Positions 46,706-58,490 of a DNA stretch of 64,000 nt are shown here, piece after piece (position 1 is the stretch's first letter; each line of letters starts with the position of its first letter). The position numbers were made by a program, and so were the translations under genes. The DNA is from Achatina immaculata (Eukaryota > Mollusca > Gastropoda > Stylommatophora > Achatinidae): the NCBI GenBank assembly GCA_009760885.1, contig CM019702.1, forward strand, positions 53,481,282 to 53,545,281, written 5' to 3'. The notes beneath the pieces were generated by a model, which saw nothing but the letters and a program-made list of their open reading frames with translations, had not been told where the DNA came from and did not search any database.

Positions 46706-47696
46706 TGGAGAGCTTGTAATAGTATATTGTTTTGTTTGTTGTATTAATTACAATTGAAGGGAAATAAATCGAATTGATAGTATGCTTGGCAGAGTTAATT
46801 CCCTCTTTAACTTGTCCAGGCAGAAGTTTCTAGACTGGGAATGGGAAAATTCCAGTCATATAAAAGAGACAGAATTGACCAAGAATCATTATGAGTCAGA
46901 AATGAGATTAGATCAAGACTTTTTTTTTAGTGCAAGTTGGTAGAGAGTTTTAGGCATGCCTTAGTTTTGTTGCAGTAACATTTGTCTTTTTTAAAGCAAA
47001 CTTTTGCCTAGTGTAGAATGTAGATAGTTTTGTAGCATTGTTCTGGTTAGGATTGAAAATGTTATGTAGTGATTCATATTTTGGAGATGTGTTGTTGTGT
47101 TCGTTGTTTGGCTGTAATTTTGTAAGTATAATTTTTTTTTCTTTGGTAACATTCATGATTGTAATAATTCATACTGCTCTGTTGTTAGAGCCACTTCCTC
47201 ATGTCACTGACTTCATGCCCGGGAAGTTCCATTCTATGTTTTTTTCTGGTCTCTGCCGCATGACAGCGGTTTTCAAGCCATTTGGCGTCATCACATCAAT
47301 GCTCATTTTCTCCTTCAATAAAACTTATCAACGTTAAATTTAGCTGGAGTTCTTGAGTGATTGGAACTTCTTCTGTCAGTCTTGTTGAGTGAAGGGGAGT
47401 CCTGTACAGGCTTTCATTATCTGACACTGTTGTTTTTGTTGTGGCAGTTGCGAGCCTGGCATTGTTGTTGTGTCACTCGGGGTATACCATAGTGACAAGA
47501 TTGCCTTTTTGGTAAAGTAGTGTTACCAACTCTTACAGACAACAATAACATGTAAATCTTTCTAATACAATTAAAGTTCACAAAAAGTCAATATCTCCGA
47601 CTCTCTATGAACTACTACAGAGGCATACGCCTATAGTTGATGCCTTGGTGGCACAGTTAGTAATATATCATCCGCGAAGGAAATCATTTTGCAAGC

Positions 47697-47995
47697 CCAC
47701 CTGTATGTATGCCTTAGTCTACGAGGTTTAGAGAGCTCACCTGTATGTAAGCCTTAGTTTACGAGGTTTAGAGAGCTCACCTGTATGTAAGCATTAGTTT
47801 ACGAGGTTTAGAGAGCTCACCTGTATGTAAGCCTTAGTCTACGAGGTTTAGAGAGCTCACCTGTATGTAAGCCTTAGTCTACGAGGTTTGGAGAGCTCAC
47901 CTGTATGTAATCGTTAGCCTACGAGTTTTGGACAGGTCACCTGTTTGTAAGCATTCGCCTACGAGCTGTGGAGAGCTCATCTGTTGTACGAGCTG
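47697..47995 (+). repeat. 40-bp minisatellite, array 2
   Basis: About seven units of the same 40-bp family, mostly the CTACGAGGTTTAGAGAGCTC / ACCTGTATGTAAGCCTTAGT form. It lies beyond the right block of X1, about 1 kb from array 1, and is closer in sequence to the array in X2 than to array 1. Confidence 0.95.
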
Positions 47996-48273
47996 TGAAG
48001 AGCTGTCATTATAGACAGCTGTTTTGTGAGTATGTTATATTCCTGACTCTTTTATGCTTGCTTCCTACCGGAAGGTCAACTGTATGGGAGCTGTGTTTCG
48101 CTTCGATGCCATTGCAGAAGATGCCTGTATGGTAGATATCTTGCGTTACAGATAGTTCTGGAACTATTCTCTAAAACGGATTGGATATCTTCGTCCTGGT
48201 GTTGGATTGCTCATATGGACTTCTCTTTCCATTAAAGAAGTATGTTGCTGGTCCTGAATGACAGTATAAAGGC
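47996..48273. other. short unassigned interval
   Basis: Unique-looking sequence between the 40-bp array and the 12-bp array. No gene or repeat recognised. Confidence 0.4.
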
Positions 48274-48833
48274 AGTGAACTCAGCAGTGAACTCAGCAGT
48301 GAACTCAGCACTGAACTCAGCACTGAACTCAGCAGTGAACTCAGCACTGAACTCAGCACTGAACTCAGCCGTGAACTCAACACTGAACTCAGCACTGAAC
48401 TCAGCAGTGAACTCAGCAGTGAACTCAGTAGTGAACTCAACACTGAACTCAGCACTGAACTCAGCAGTGAACTCAGCACTGAATTCAGCAGTGAACTCAG
48501 CAGTTAACTCAGCAGTGAACTCAGCACTGAACTCAGCACTGAACTCAGCAGTAAACTCAGCACTGAACTCAGCAGTGAACTCAGCAGTGAACTCAGCAGT
48601 GAACTCAGCACTGAAATCAGCCGTTAACTCAACACTGAACTCAGCACTGAACTCAGCAGTGAACTCAGCACTGAACTCAGCACTGAACTCAGCACTGAAC
48701 TCAGCAGTGAACTCAGCACTGAACTCAGCACTGAACTCAGCACTGAATTCAGCAGTAAATTCAGCAGTGAACTCAGCAGTGAACTCAGCAGTGAACTCAG
48801 CAATGAACTCAGCAGTGAACTCAGCAGTGAACT
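48274..48833. repeat. 12-bp minisatellite (GTGAACTCAGCA / CTGAACTCAGCA)
   Basis: About 47 contiguous 12-bp units of two main kinds, differing at the first base. As 12 is a multiple of three and the units lack stops, both strands stay open: + reads repeated AVNS/ALNS for about 190 residues and - reads repeated LLSSVLSS. The longer motif CCGT(G/T)AACTCAACACTGAAC recurs at 48369 and 48621, so larger segments were also duplicated. No start context or splice evidence supports a protein. Confidence 0.95.
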
Positions 48834-48841
48834 AGTGTACA

Positions 48842-49433
48842 TTGCTACTGATAGTGTTGAACAGCCTTCTTGTGAAGTACATTTTTATTATATAATTTAC
48901 TTCTTGTTGTTGGTGCTAAAAGACAACCTACTTGTCTAGATTACATGCTAAGAAAGAGAAGCTAACCAGTGATAAATAATTTATTTGGGTCATATACAAG
49001 TAAAACTTCCGACACATGCACGCAAAATTTACAAATGTGATACACAAAATATCTTTACAGCAAAGACGCCGAGAATGATGACTTTTTTTTCTTCACAACG
49101 CAAAAAAAAAACAGATTGGAGCAATTTATAGCAACAGACACCTGCTTCAGTGTACGGTTATCAATTATCGAGCAAGAGAAAGAATGCAATAAGTTTATAA
49201 AAATAACTCCAAGGAAAACAGGATGGGAAAAAATGTGTTTAATGTATCAATTTTATTTTTTTTTTATTCTATCATCCATTCTGAACATTCCATGTTCTTA
49301 TTGCTTTTATCATATCACATTTATTAAAATGTTTTATTATTCACATATTGAATTATTTATCTAGAGAGAATATGCCCATGCTATAGAATCAAACCAGTAG
49401 AAATTGCATCAGTATTAAAAATAAGCACTATGG
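48842..49433. other. 3' flank of pseudogene C
   Basis: From about 48955 this aligns with the 3' flanks of genes A and B (GATAAATAATTTATTTGGGTCAT near 48970 and the AAAATAACTCCAAGG stretch near 49200). No gene. Confidence 0.5.
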
Positions 49434-50861
49434 CTAATCTTCAGAATTGATTTCTGTTGAAAGTGCTCGAAACATATTTCGTAAAGTTTCTCTCTATTTA
49501 CTGGTCATATAATAGTAAATAAAAATATTTATTGATGAGTTCACAGACTCCAGAACAAAGACTATTCCGAAAAGTATTATTCCAATCTTTAAGTATTTCC
49601 CACCCAAAGAAAGCTCTGGTTCGAAAGCTGCAGCTAGCACGGCGATAGAGAATGGTGAAAAGCTAACAATATATAAAGTAGAAATCATTACAACCATCTT
49701 GGTCACTTTCTGGTTACGGTTAGAAATCTTGTCAGTTTGTGCAGGAGCTGTGGACGTTTTTTCTCAATTGTGCCTGCTTCTTTAATTGGACTACGAGAAT
49801 AACAGTGCAGATAACGGTGATAGCAAAAGCATTCATTGGAACGATGAGGTTGTTTATGGCATAAGAAATGCTTTCAAAGTTTTCACTATAATCCACAAAA
49901 ACACGACCAAGGATAGTCTTATTTCTTAATGGAGAAAATTTCATCCCCAGTTTACTGGCAGCGTACATGGGAGCTGTAGCAACCTGGAGAATGATGAATA
50001 CAGAAACGATAATGATCATCACCTTTTTTGACGACAGAAAGCTTTTCACCTGAATAGAAAAAAAAACATAAATTAATCTTTCTTACATCTTTCTTTCTTT
50101 CTTTCTTTATTTTTTCAATGTTTCTTAACCTTTCCAAGCCATCGAGCATCAAGATTCATTTAGCACTTTTAAAAAATATTCAAGCAGCTCTTAAACAGAA
50201 TTAGTTTAACATGTGTTGTAAGTTACAAGGAGGTCTTTATTTTCGAGATAACAAATTTTCTTTCCGTTTGTTAAACTAAAGAAACAATGAGGTAGCTAAC
50301 TCACGATGGGACTGAAATGTATTTTGTTATATTTATCCTTTGAACGACGTCTTCTTCCTTTGTGAGAAAGATTCATATTATTTTCGAATTGAGAAAGATT
50401 AATGTTATTTAAAAAGATTAAACAGTCCTTAAAAAACAACATAAGCTGCACACTTATTACACAATTTAAAACGTTCTAACGCTCAACCTTTAACGGTGCT
50501 ACTATGCACAAACACCTTTCCAATGTGATTACTGCTGTGATCCAGCTGCTCACTCTGGTGAAGGTTACATGTGGTATTGTAAAGATGAAGAAACAAACTT
50601 CTATGGGTTCGAGAGGCAAATCGGCTGTAATCATTGAAGGGTTGAACATAACATTTAATCCCACGAGTGTTATAAGTGAGCCTAGGTCAGAAACGGCCAG
50701 ACCTGCGCATGAACAGAATTATATTAAATTCACTAAAATATGTGGCTAATAATTCTCTTACTAAGCAAATACGAACAAATGAAAAAAAAGAACTTTTTTT
50801 GCGATTTCAGTTTTGATTTTATTAGATTTTCACTAGCTCTTTACCAATCGCATAAGACAAT

Positions 50862-52599
50862 CTTATATCTTATATCTTATATCCTTCCCGTGCCGTTAGA
50901 CGTCACATAGGGCTCGCAAAGTAGTTCGCCAATTTTCCCTGTCTTCGGCGAGTCTTTTAACCTCAACAAAGGATTTTATGCCTGTTAACTTGGCCTCTCT
51001 TAATAATGTTCTCTTCAGAGTTTCACGTGGTCTGCCCCTTTTTCTTCGGCCTGTTGTGTTCCACTTGATAGCTTGTTTTGGGATTCTCTGCTCATTTCTT
51101 CTCATCAAGTGGCCAACATATGTCCATATCCTTTTCCTGATCACCCGTGAGGCTGGTTGTTGTTCAGTCATCTGTCTTATCTCTGCATTGTTCTTGAATT
51201 CATTCCACTTGATGCCGAGTATTTTCCTTAGGCATTTGTTTTCAAAAGAGTCTAATTTCTTTTCTATTTCTTTAGTTGTTTTCCAGCTTTCACATGCATA
51301 AATGAGGGTGGATATTACATTTGAATTGAATAGTCTTAACTTGGTTTTTGTGCTTATAACTTTTGAATTCCATATGTTCTCAAGATTCTTGAAGATTGAT
51401 GCTGCTTTTGCAATTCTGATCCTAACTTCCTTTCTAGTGTCACCATCCTGGTCTATGTAGCTGCCAAGGTATGCAAATTGATTGACTTCTTCAATATCTG
51501 TCCCTTCTATGTGTATTTTTCCATTTTGATTGATGGGAATTTTCATTATTTTTGTTTTGTCCTTGTTAATTTCAAGTCCTATTTTGGTAGCCAGTGAAGA
51601 TAGGCTATCTGTTTTTTCTTGCATGGAATTCACATTATTACTGATAAGAGTTATGTCATCAGCAAAATCAAGATCTTCTAGTTGGGTCCCTTGTACCCAG
51701 TCAATACCTGTGTTACCTGTGCAGCATTTTGTCATTATGAAGTCTATTGTAATCCCAAAAAGTAAAGGAGACAGTATACATCCTTGTTTCACGCCTGTTT
51801 CAATCTGGAACCATTCACTCATCCCTTCTTCTGTCTTGACTGCACAACCATATCCATTGTATAAGTCCTTAATGATGTTGACAATTTTAGATGGTATTCC
51901 ATATAGACATAAAATTCTCCATAATGAATCTCTGTGTATGCTATCAAATGCCTTCTTAAAATCTATGAAATTCAGTATTAATGGTTTCTGCTTTTCAATA
52001 TGTTCTTCAAGTATTATTCTGAGAGTAAAGATCTGGTCGAGACAGCTTCTCCCTTTTCGAAATCCTGCTTGTTCTTCTCTCATTGCAGTATCCACTATAT
52101 CTTTGAGTCTATTCAAAATGACCTTGCAAAATACTTTTGACACAACTGATATTAAGGTTACTCCTCTCCAGTTGTTACAGTCACTAAGGTTGCTTTTTTT
52201 TTTGGTATTTTAACAATGATTCCCTTCTTCCAATTAGAAGGGACCTTTTCTTCTTTACAAATCTTGTTAAACATTCTCTGTAGTTGTCTCATGTTGTCAC
52301 TATTGATAGCTTTTAGCATCTCAGCTGTTATTTCATCTTCACCTGCAGCTTTGTTGTTAGCCATTAAATTCACTGCTGTTTCAATTTCATGCAATTCAAT
52401 TTCATCTAGATTGACATTTAGTTGTGGGGCTGGTAAGTCAGTTTCAAGGTTTAACAATTCTTTTGGGTGTGGTCGATTGAGTATTTCTTGGAAGTGTTCA
52501 GCCCATCTTTGCTTTTGGTCTTTATTTGATGTTAATAGTGTTCCAGTTTTGCTAAGGATTGGTCTTTCTTTAGATGTAATAGTACCTGTTAGCCTCTTT
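50862..52599 (-). mobile_element. LINE-C copy 1: RTE-like element in intron 1 of GPCR C
   Basis: A 1738-bp, 5'-truncated element. The main frame (50896-52143, 415 aa) has QAGFRKGRSCLDQIFTLR, FIDFKKAFDSIHRDSL, GVKQGCILSPLLFG, the active site LDFADDITLI, and the C-terminal RIWTYVGHLMRRNEQR and RGRPRET. The upstream part (52158-52457) is in another frame because an A-run of 10 (52194-52203) needs 11. The endonuclease is missing. The 3' tail is (ATATAAG)n. A perfect 10-bp target duplication ATAAGACAAT (50852-50861, 52600-52609) bounds it. The RT resembles RTE-type elements such as those of schistosomes. It is inactive through truncation. Confidence 0.95.
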
Positions 52600-53329
52600 A
52601 TAAGACAATAGAAGATTATTTTTAGTGATTAGATGTCATATCATTTATTTGAAAAGTTCAATAGACACAATAACCAGATACGAGAATACCAGAATCACAT
52701 CACTGTGAACAAGATGCAACATTACATTCCCAAAGTGAACGTGCTTTGTGCCATTTCCATAAGACGTGTTTTTGGCTCAATATTTTTCATTGAGAACAAT
52801 GTCTCAGGAGCAGTGCAACTAGACATACAGGAGAGTCGGTTAATGCCACACCTCACGGATAAAGAGGAACATTAATTTATTTTACACCAACACTGGGCCC
52901 CATTAAACTGATATTTGAAGACACCGTAGTATCTGGGAAAACACCAGACAGATCAGTGGTTTGCTTGTCCGGCGACAGCCAACAACATCTTCTACACACG
53001 GTCACCCCTATCACAGTTTTGACAATGTGCGATTTCTTGATGGGTTTCATCAAGTATAATGTTTACGTCCGTCTAGGTGCATATTAACTGTCTGAATTGC
53101 GAAGACACATCAACATCAACATCAAGAACGGCACACAAAATATGCTTGAGATCGACCTGGACATATGCCGTGGAACATGTAGGTCGCATACATAATATAT
53201 TGAAAGCATATATTTCTCTTTCAAAGAGTGGCAATATCATGTATTTCTGTTCAGTGTTCCTGAAAATATTATCTTCCTTGAGCGAAAAATAATGTGTACC
53301 CACCATTATTGTTTCACTAAACACACACA

Positions 53330-53332
53330 CTA

Positions 53333-53376
<44 letters not shown>
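53330..53376. repeat. (CA)n(TA)n microsatellite in intron 1 of GPCR C
   Basis: A CA run followed by a TA run at the position where A and B carry TA arrays. Confidence 0.9.
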
Positions 53377-53381
<5 letters not shown>

Positions 53382-53767
53382 AAAATTAAATTAGTATTGT
53401 TTTCTAAATAAATCAGTATTATGTCGCAGTCCTCAGTTTTCAATGTCATCTGTTATGGGCTTAGTAAGTCTTGGGATATTATTTTTAAACACCAGATTTA
53501 ACATGAAAACAGATGACATATTTTTCCACATATTGTTTGAAAATGTTATGTCTTCTTACCAAGTAGACTGATGTTGACAGAATCTTTAAAATTCTGTTTG
53601 ATGAAACAGATGATATTGACGACATTTGTCACAATACCAAAGATGCCAGTTAACTGACACAGCATTCCATAGACAACCCACGTGAAAGTTAACATTGCTT
53701 CATCACTGATTCTAGAGTCGTCAGTTATTTTCTGGTACTGAGGCTCTGAATTTTCCACTGACTGCAT

Positions 53768-55617
53768 GATAAATGATGGTACAGTTTTTACCTATTCCGC
53801 TATGTCAAAAGATGAATGATACGTGATATTAGTTCTGGTCAGTTCAAGATATCATTATCACATCCCTAGCATCTTTGTGTGGCATTACAAACAAAAAAAA
53901 GAACAACTGTTCTATTTGTAACTAATTCTATTTATATGCTACATAAATGTAAACATGTTCAAGGAGATAACTTTATCTTGTACTGAATCTTCGAAAAATA
54001 TGGAAATATATGGCATTATATTATCCGTGTAATTGTTGTAAATATGTTTTAATCTTCCTTTTTGTATAAAATAAATGTTAAATTTATACATTCATTTCAA
54101 TATTTTTGTTAGTAATAGTTAAAAAACATAATCGCTGTTTACGAGAAAATCGAAGTGCTTAAAATAAAATGTGAAACATGGCAAGGCTATTGGCTTGACT
54201 GAGTACATAACAGCCTTATTTCATTATTTGTTATCAATTGAACTATATCATCTTCCTGGTTTACTCTATATTCTCCAGAATCTACTCTAATACATATCCT
54301 TCAGTCTACAACTGGACAGTAGTTATTCTTTTATTACTATTAACTGCTGTAGTATAAAATATAACGTATCTTTATAGTATGATTACTATTGTGAGAACTT
54401 TTTTGTTTAAATTTCACCTGATATTCATCCATCCACGCCTTCTTTACTTCTATTTGGGGCATAGGTCAACGATAAGAATTCTCTATTTTTATCTTGCGCT
54501 GTTACTTCGCCCAAGCTTCCTGATCTCTGCATCAAGACCTCTTCTCCAGGTGTTTCTAGGTCTTCCTGTTCACCAGAAATCTTCTGTCTCAAACGATGCT
54601 GACATTCTCCCGTTAAAAGTGTAGCATTTTATTAACCACGTTTCCACTACAAATTGGTCTTCTCTGTCAATTTCAGAAGCACTGACATGTCTTAGGACTA
54701 CTACTAAAGTTTATTTTAATATCGTTTACGCACAGTACAACGATTTTGCATGTGCCTTATAGGCTAACCATGAATCGGCTTGCGATTCTCTGAACACTAT
54801 TTACTTTCATGAAAGCTTTTGTGTTCATTATTTATATACTAAGGTATTAACACCATTTTCCTTTCACTATCTTAGTACCTCTTCTTGTATTACTTAAAAA
54901 CGATAAATTATAAATAGACCGACGAGACAAATTAACTAGTTGCGACATAAAGATTGATAAATCCGTTTAATTTGCGTCATTGATGGAAATCATAAACAGA
55001 ATGCACAATTTGCCATTATTAAATTGTCAAAACAATACCGTATTTTGTTTCAAAATTATCGTGATATTTTAAATGTGTAACATGTAACTACAGTATGATG
55101 TCCACAGTTTCTAATGTAACATAATGTTGGCCTATTCACGTTAAATATAGTTGTACTTTTTAAAAAAAATAACAGATTCAGAAGTGTGATTAAATCACAC
55201 TTCTGAATCTATTATATATATATAATGATACTGAATACACAATATTTAAATAACGCCATCAACTAATTATTGGCTGCCCCTAATCATTCTAAACTTCCCC
55301 GGCATTATTTGGTCGTCTTTAAATTACAAATAAGCCCGTCAACTAAAAAGTACTACATCGAAATTGCTATTTTTATTTTCCAGCACTTTCGAAAAGACAC
55401 GTTTTTGTAAAGACGCAATATAGCACGCTATTTTAAGTGTTATTTATGGGAAAACATTTTCAGTAACATGTATGTGAAGTCCAAATAGCCTGTAAACTGA
55501 TTTATAAAAAAAAATACATTTCAAGTGCGTAAAACGTGCTTATATTTAACGGAGGAGAAAGTGTTTTCATGGAGTAATTTTGTAGAAAGAGAGAAAATGC
55601 AAAGCGAAGATCTTGCA
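53768..55617. other. 5' flank of GPCR C, non-coding
   Basis: Matches 33153-34830 and 434-996. It includes a perfect 37-nt hairpin (55174-55210) that the other blocks lack. No gene. Confidence 0.55.
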
Positions 55618-57142
55618 GAGTAGTAGTACCAACCTTAAACTTTATATACATATGACTTCGAAGGTGGCTGAGTCCCTTTCGGAGATGGAAAATGGTGACT
55701 CGTTCCTTTCTGTTTAGCATGTGATAAACATCATGTGGTGGTATTTGTGGCATCCTGTAGGTTTTTATCATGATTTTCTTCTGATTATACGTGATCGGTA
55801 TATAATTACTACGGCGCATGTATCAATTCTGGAGTCTGATAGTTTTTCAATGGCAGCAATAATTGCCCTAACTTCTGCATCATAGTTGTTACAGTATTTT
55901 CCAGTGGGTATGGAAATCTTGTCAGTGGTGTTGTTTCGATATTCATTATGTGATCCTGCCCCTCAGTTCTTTATGGCCCCTTGTGTAGATCCATCTGTAT
56001 ACACACGTATCCACGCGTCACATAGATATTTGTCATCTAGCACGCTGTGTCAGGATGCGTATATGTTACAGCATTGATACATATGTGAAGTTACCTGCGG
56101 TCGAGTGATGCGATCTCTACTCCGCATTGTGTTTGTCGTATTCGACGACAACCGAAAGAGAATTGAATTTCAAGAACTTTCAGAAAATACAAATACCAAC
56201 CAACTTGCAACTTTCCACAAAAGGGACATCAACATCTCAGCTGACGTCCAGTTTATTTTCTTGTCATTTATTAGTTTATTGTTTGTCCAAAATATCATCA
56301 ATATCAATTCTGCTTACAAGAAGGAAAGCCATGTCTCCTTTAAATTGGACAGGGGTGTCGGAACTAAAAACCCCTTATTTAACAAAAGCACCCCGACCTA
56401 AAAGAACCAAAAGGAACAACAACCTTTTTCTTTTTATTATCTCCTGTTGGTATGCGTCTTTGTGTTTCCGTCAAGTTGTATCTCTAACTAACTGGTGCTC
56501 AATTTTACTTTCCCGTCTTTGGCGGCTGCCTCCTGTGTAATACTGATAAACTTCCAGCCATCAGCCTCCAGTCATACTGTCACACACACTAAGTGTGGCT
56601 GGTGATCTTACACGACTGCTTTGCATCTTACCATTATGCGCACCGTTCCCTTCAGTTTGAGTAGTTATTTGTAAACAATCTGCTTCTTTCCATAGTGTAT
56701 GCTCTGATACAGATGCTAATGGAGCGACTTCAGTTGGAAGGTCAGGTATCAGCTTAGGCATACGCTTGGCCTGGTGAATGAAGCTGCTTCTTTTAAACAG
56801 TCTTAGTGCCAAGTTAATGAATTTCTCCTTCTGGGGATGGCTTACAGAGCTGAGGAATTTCTCTCCCAATGTCATGAACTGTGTGTCTCTACGTTCTTTT
56901 AGAGCTTGAGCACCAACTATTTTCTGCATTTTTACAACTGGTGTGGACCTCATGGCATCTGTGATAATCCGTAGCGACTGATTTTGTACCTTGTCTAGAT
57001 TATGCAGCGTAGTGTTTGATGATGTGCATCAAGCTGTTGTTTTTTCATGGGCAGCTAGTGAGACTAACTGGCCTGTAGCTGGAGGCTGCATCGCTGTTTT
57101 TCCCTGGCTTTAGCAGTGGTACGATGTTTGCTTCCTTCCAGA
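55618..57142 (-). mobile_element. LINE-A copy 2: decayed, rearranged fragment
   Basis: Two pieces of ORF2 in the order of LINE-A copy 1. 55618-56045 gives the RNase H to C-terminal region with losses (IPITYNQKK, HMLNRKERVTIF, RLRSHMY-like LRSHMYIKF). About 56583-57142 gives the region before RNase H (MRSTPVVKMQKIV, FLSSVSHPQKE, SSFIHQAKRM) and then jumps near 57040 to the earlier RT region, so about 0.85 kb is deleted inside. A segment of about 540 bp (56046-56582) of unknown origin separates the pieces. Host block sequence continues on both sides (GAAGATCTTGCAG / AATCCATTCGTCTAAATC). Confidence 0.85.
56046..56582. mobile_element. unclassified insertion inside LINE-A copy 2
   Basis: Interrupts the CATCTAG(A/C)AC-ACTAAGTGTGG continuity seen at 37978-38000 in LINE-A copy 1. 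Ends look weakly inverted (TGTGTCAGGATG at the left; complement of the right end TGTGTGACAGTATG). Contains frames of 98 and 137 codons without known motifs. It could be a small non-autonomous DNA transposon, but exact ends and target duplication are unclear. Confidence 0.5.
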
Positions 57143-57285
57143 AATCCATTCGTCTAAATCTAACAATATTTCATATTCACTCAGATTATGTCTGATCAAG
57201 GATATCAATTCCTTGCTAGAAATTTGGCAGTGTTTTCTCAGAATGCCATCTGCTTGTATGGTTTAAAGTACTAATTCTGTATACG

Positions 57286-57699
57286 TTCAGTCAGTCAGGC
57301 ATGTGCATGTCCCTTTCGGAACTTTGTCTCCCTAACAGCTCTCCTATATGCCTCTCGGTTGTAAGACATCTTCGCCTTGGTCTTCCTCTCTTTCTACTTC
57401 CCATTATGTACCTTTCCAAGATTGTCTTCTCTAAATTATCATGACGTTTAATGTGTCCAAAATATTTAGGTTTCCTCTTTTTAACCCTCTTTACTAGTTA
57501 GTATTCTGTTATTGTAGTATGGATACATTTGTTGTATTTGTATGTGTGTGTTCATGATATTTGAAGAACCCTTCTGTAGGATTTACATTGAAAGCCATTT
57601 ATGTGTTTTTCATTTGTTTTATTAAGTGTCCAGATCTCACTGGCATATGTTATAATGGGAAAGATACATACCCTTAAAAGTCTTATTTGTGTAGTTCTG
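57286..57699 (-). mobile_element. LINE-D copy 4: 3' fragment
   Basis: Minus-strand LINE-D fragment of 414 bp with a degraded tail (57286-57300) and no intact frame. Imperfect target duplications TCTGTATACG (57276-57285) and TCTGTTTACG (57700-57709) flank it, within block flank matching 4090-4110 and 34970-34985. Confidence 0.85.
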
Positions 57700-58094
57700 T
57701 CTGTTTACGGTAATTCACTTTTTTTTAAAAATGTCGTCATCCAGTTCAATATGAGTATTTTCTCTTGATGTTGTGTTCCCTGCTGTTAAGACTTCAAGGG
57801 GTTTAAATTTCTTATAATTTTAAAGTTTTTTTTTTTTGGTGACATTCTTCTGAGTTGTTAACGGTGTAGAGATTATAGGTTCCAATATTTCACCTGCCGA
57901 GAGCATATCCCCGACCAGACGAGAAGTGTAAGGGGATTTTGGAAGGAAATGGAAAGACGTTATTTTAGTATGGCGGTAATTTGAGCTAATTAGAGTATGT
58001 CTTAACTGTCTTAGAGAGATCAGTGATTATATTCTAGACGGCTTGAATCTTGGAAGAAGAGCAGTGTATTATGTTAGCTAGAGTCCTTTCAGCT

Positions 58095-58490
58095 GTCGTA
58101 GTGAGAACAGTGTAATCATGTGGTAGTTATGTCATGTAAACATGCCGTGTAAGTCTCTTAGCGAGAACAGTGTAATCGTGTGGTAGTTAAAGTCTTTCTT
58201 TTTCTCGGAGAGAGAACAGTGTAAGCATGTATTAGTTGAAGTCTTTTTTTTTCCTCGGAGAAAGAAAAGTGTAATCGTGTGTTAGTTGAAGTCTTTCTTT
58301 TTCTCGGAGAGAGAACAGTGTAAGCATGTGTTAGTAAAAGTCTTTTTTTTTTTTTGCTTTCGGAGAGAAAACAGTCTAATCATGTGTTAGTTAAATTCTT
58401 GTTTGCTCTGGGACCGAGGACAGTGTAATCATGTGTTAGTTAAATTCTTGTTTGCTCTGGGACCGAGGACAGTGTAATCACGTGTTAGTT
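58095..58490 (+). repeat. 50-bp minisatellite
   Basis: About seven to eight units near 50 bp (ACAGTGTAATCATGTGTTAG, TTAAAGTCTTTCTTTTTCTC, GGAGAGAGA), varying in T-run length. The last two units have a different middle (TCTTGTTTGCTCTGGGACCG). X1 keeps about two units at 42195-42255 before LINE-E interrupts. Confidence 0.9.

Larger units (their letters stand above)
44989..47690 (+). repeat. composite repeat X1 (right part)
   Basis: Parallel to 58605-61120 in the same order: a block of about 550 bp (45000-45550), an interval ending GTGTGCCCCATTTTATCACC-like sequence near 46130, a 40-bp minisatellite (46165-46705), then a block starting near 46945 (GGCATGCCTTAGTTTTGTTG) and running to about 47690. 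LINE-D copy 3 interrupts it. Open frames around 45854-46208 differ between X1 and X2, so I do not call a gene. Type of repeat unknown: no RT, transposase or inverted ends seen. Confidence 0.6.
49434..53767 (-). pseudogene. GPCR C, chemosensory-receptor-like pseudogene
   Basis: Same three-exon layout (minus: 53767-53560, 50702-50488, 50049-49434) and same splice motifs as A and B. Four problems are visible. The ancestral start codon of exon 1 is gone, leaving a later ATG. In exon 1 DDSGIS reads DDSRIS. Exon 3 has one extra T in a run at 49757-49762, which shifts the frame between TM5 and TM6. A TAC codon after TM7 is a TAG stop (49494-49496). TM2, TM3 and TM4 are well kept (ERCLCI; VKSFLSSKK), so decay is recent. 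LINE-C copy 1 sits in intron 1. A sequencing error could explain the T-run but not all lesions. Confidence 0.85.

Noticed and set aside
47640..47700. tRNA-like head (TGCCTTGGTGGCACAGTTAGTA)
   Set aside because: Resembles an A box only; no B box at the right distance. A similar stretch near 61080 belongs to the same composite repeat.
48242..48835. 197-residue repetitive protein on + (and repeats on -)
   Set aside because: Open on both strands purely because the period is 12; no start context, splice sites or unique domain support a gene.
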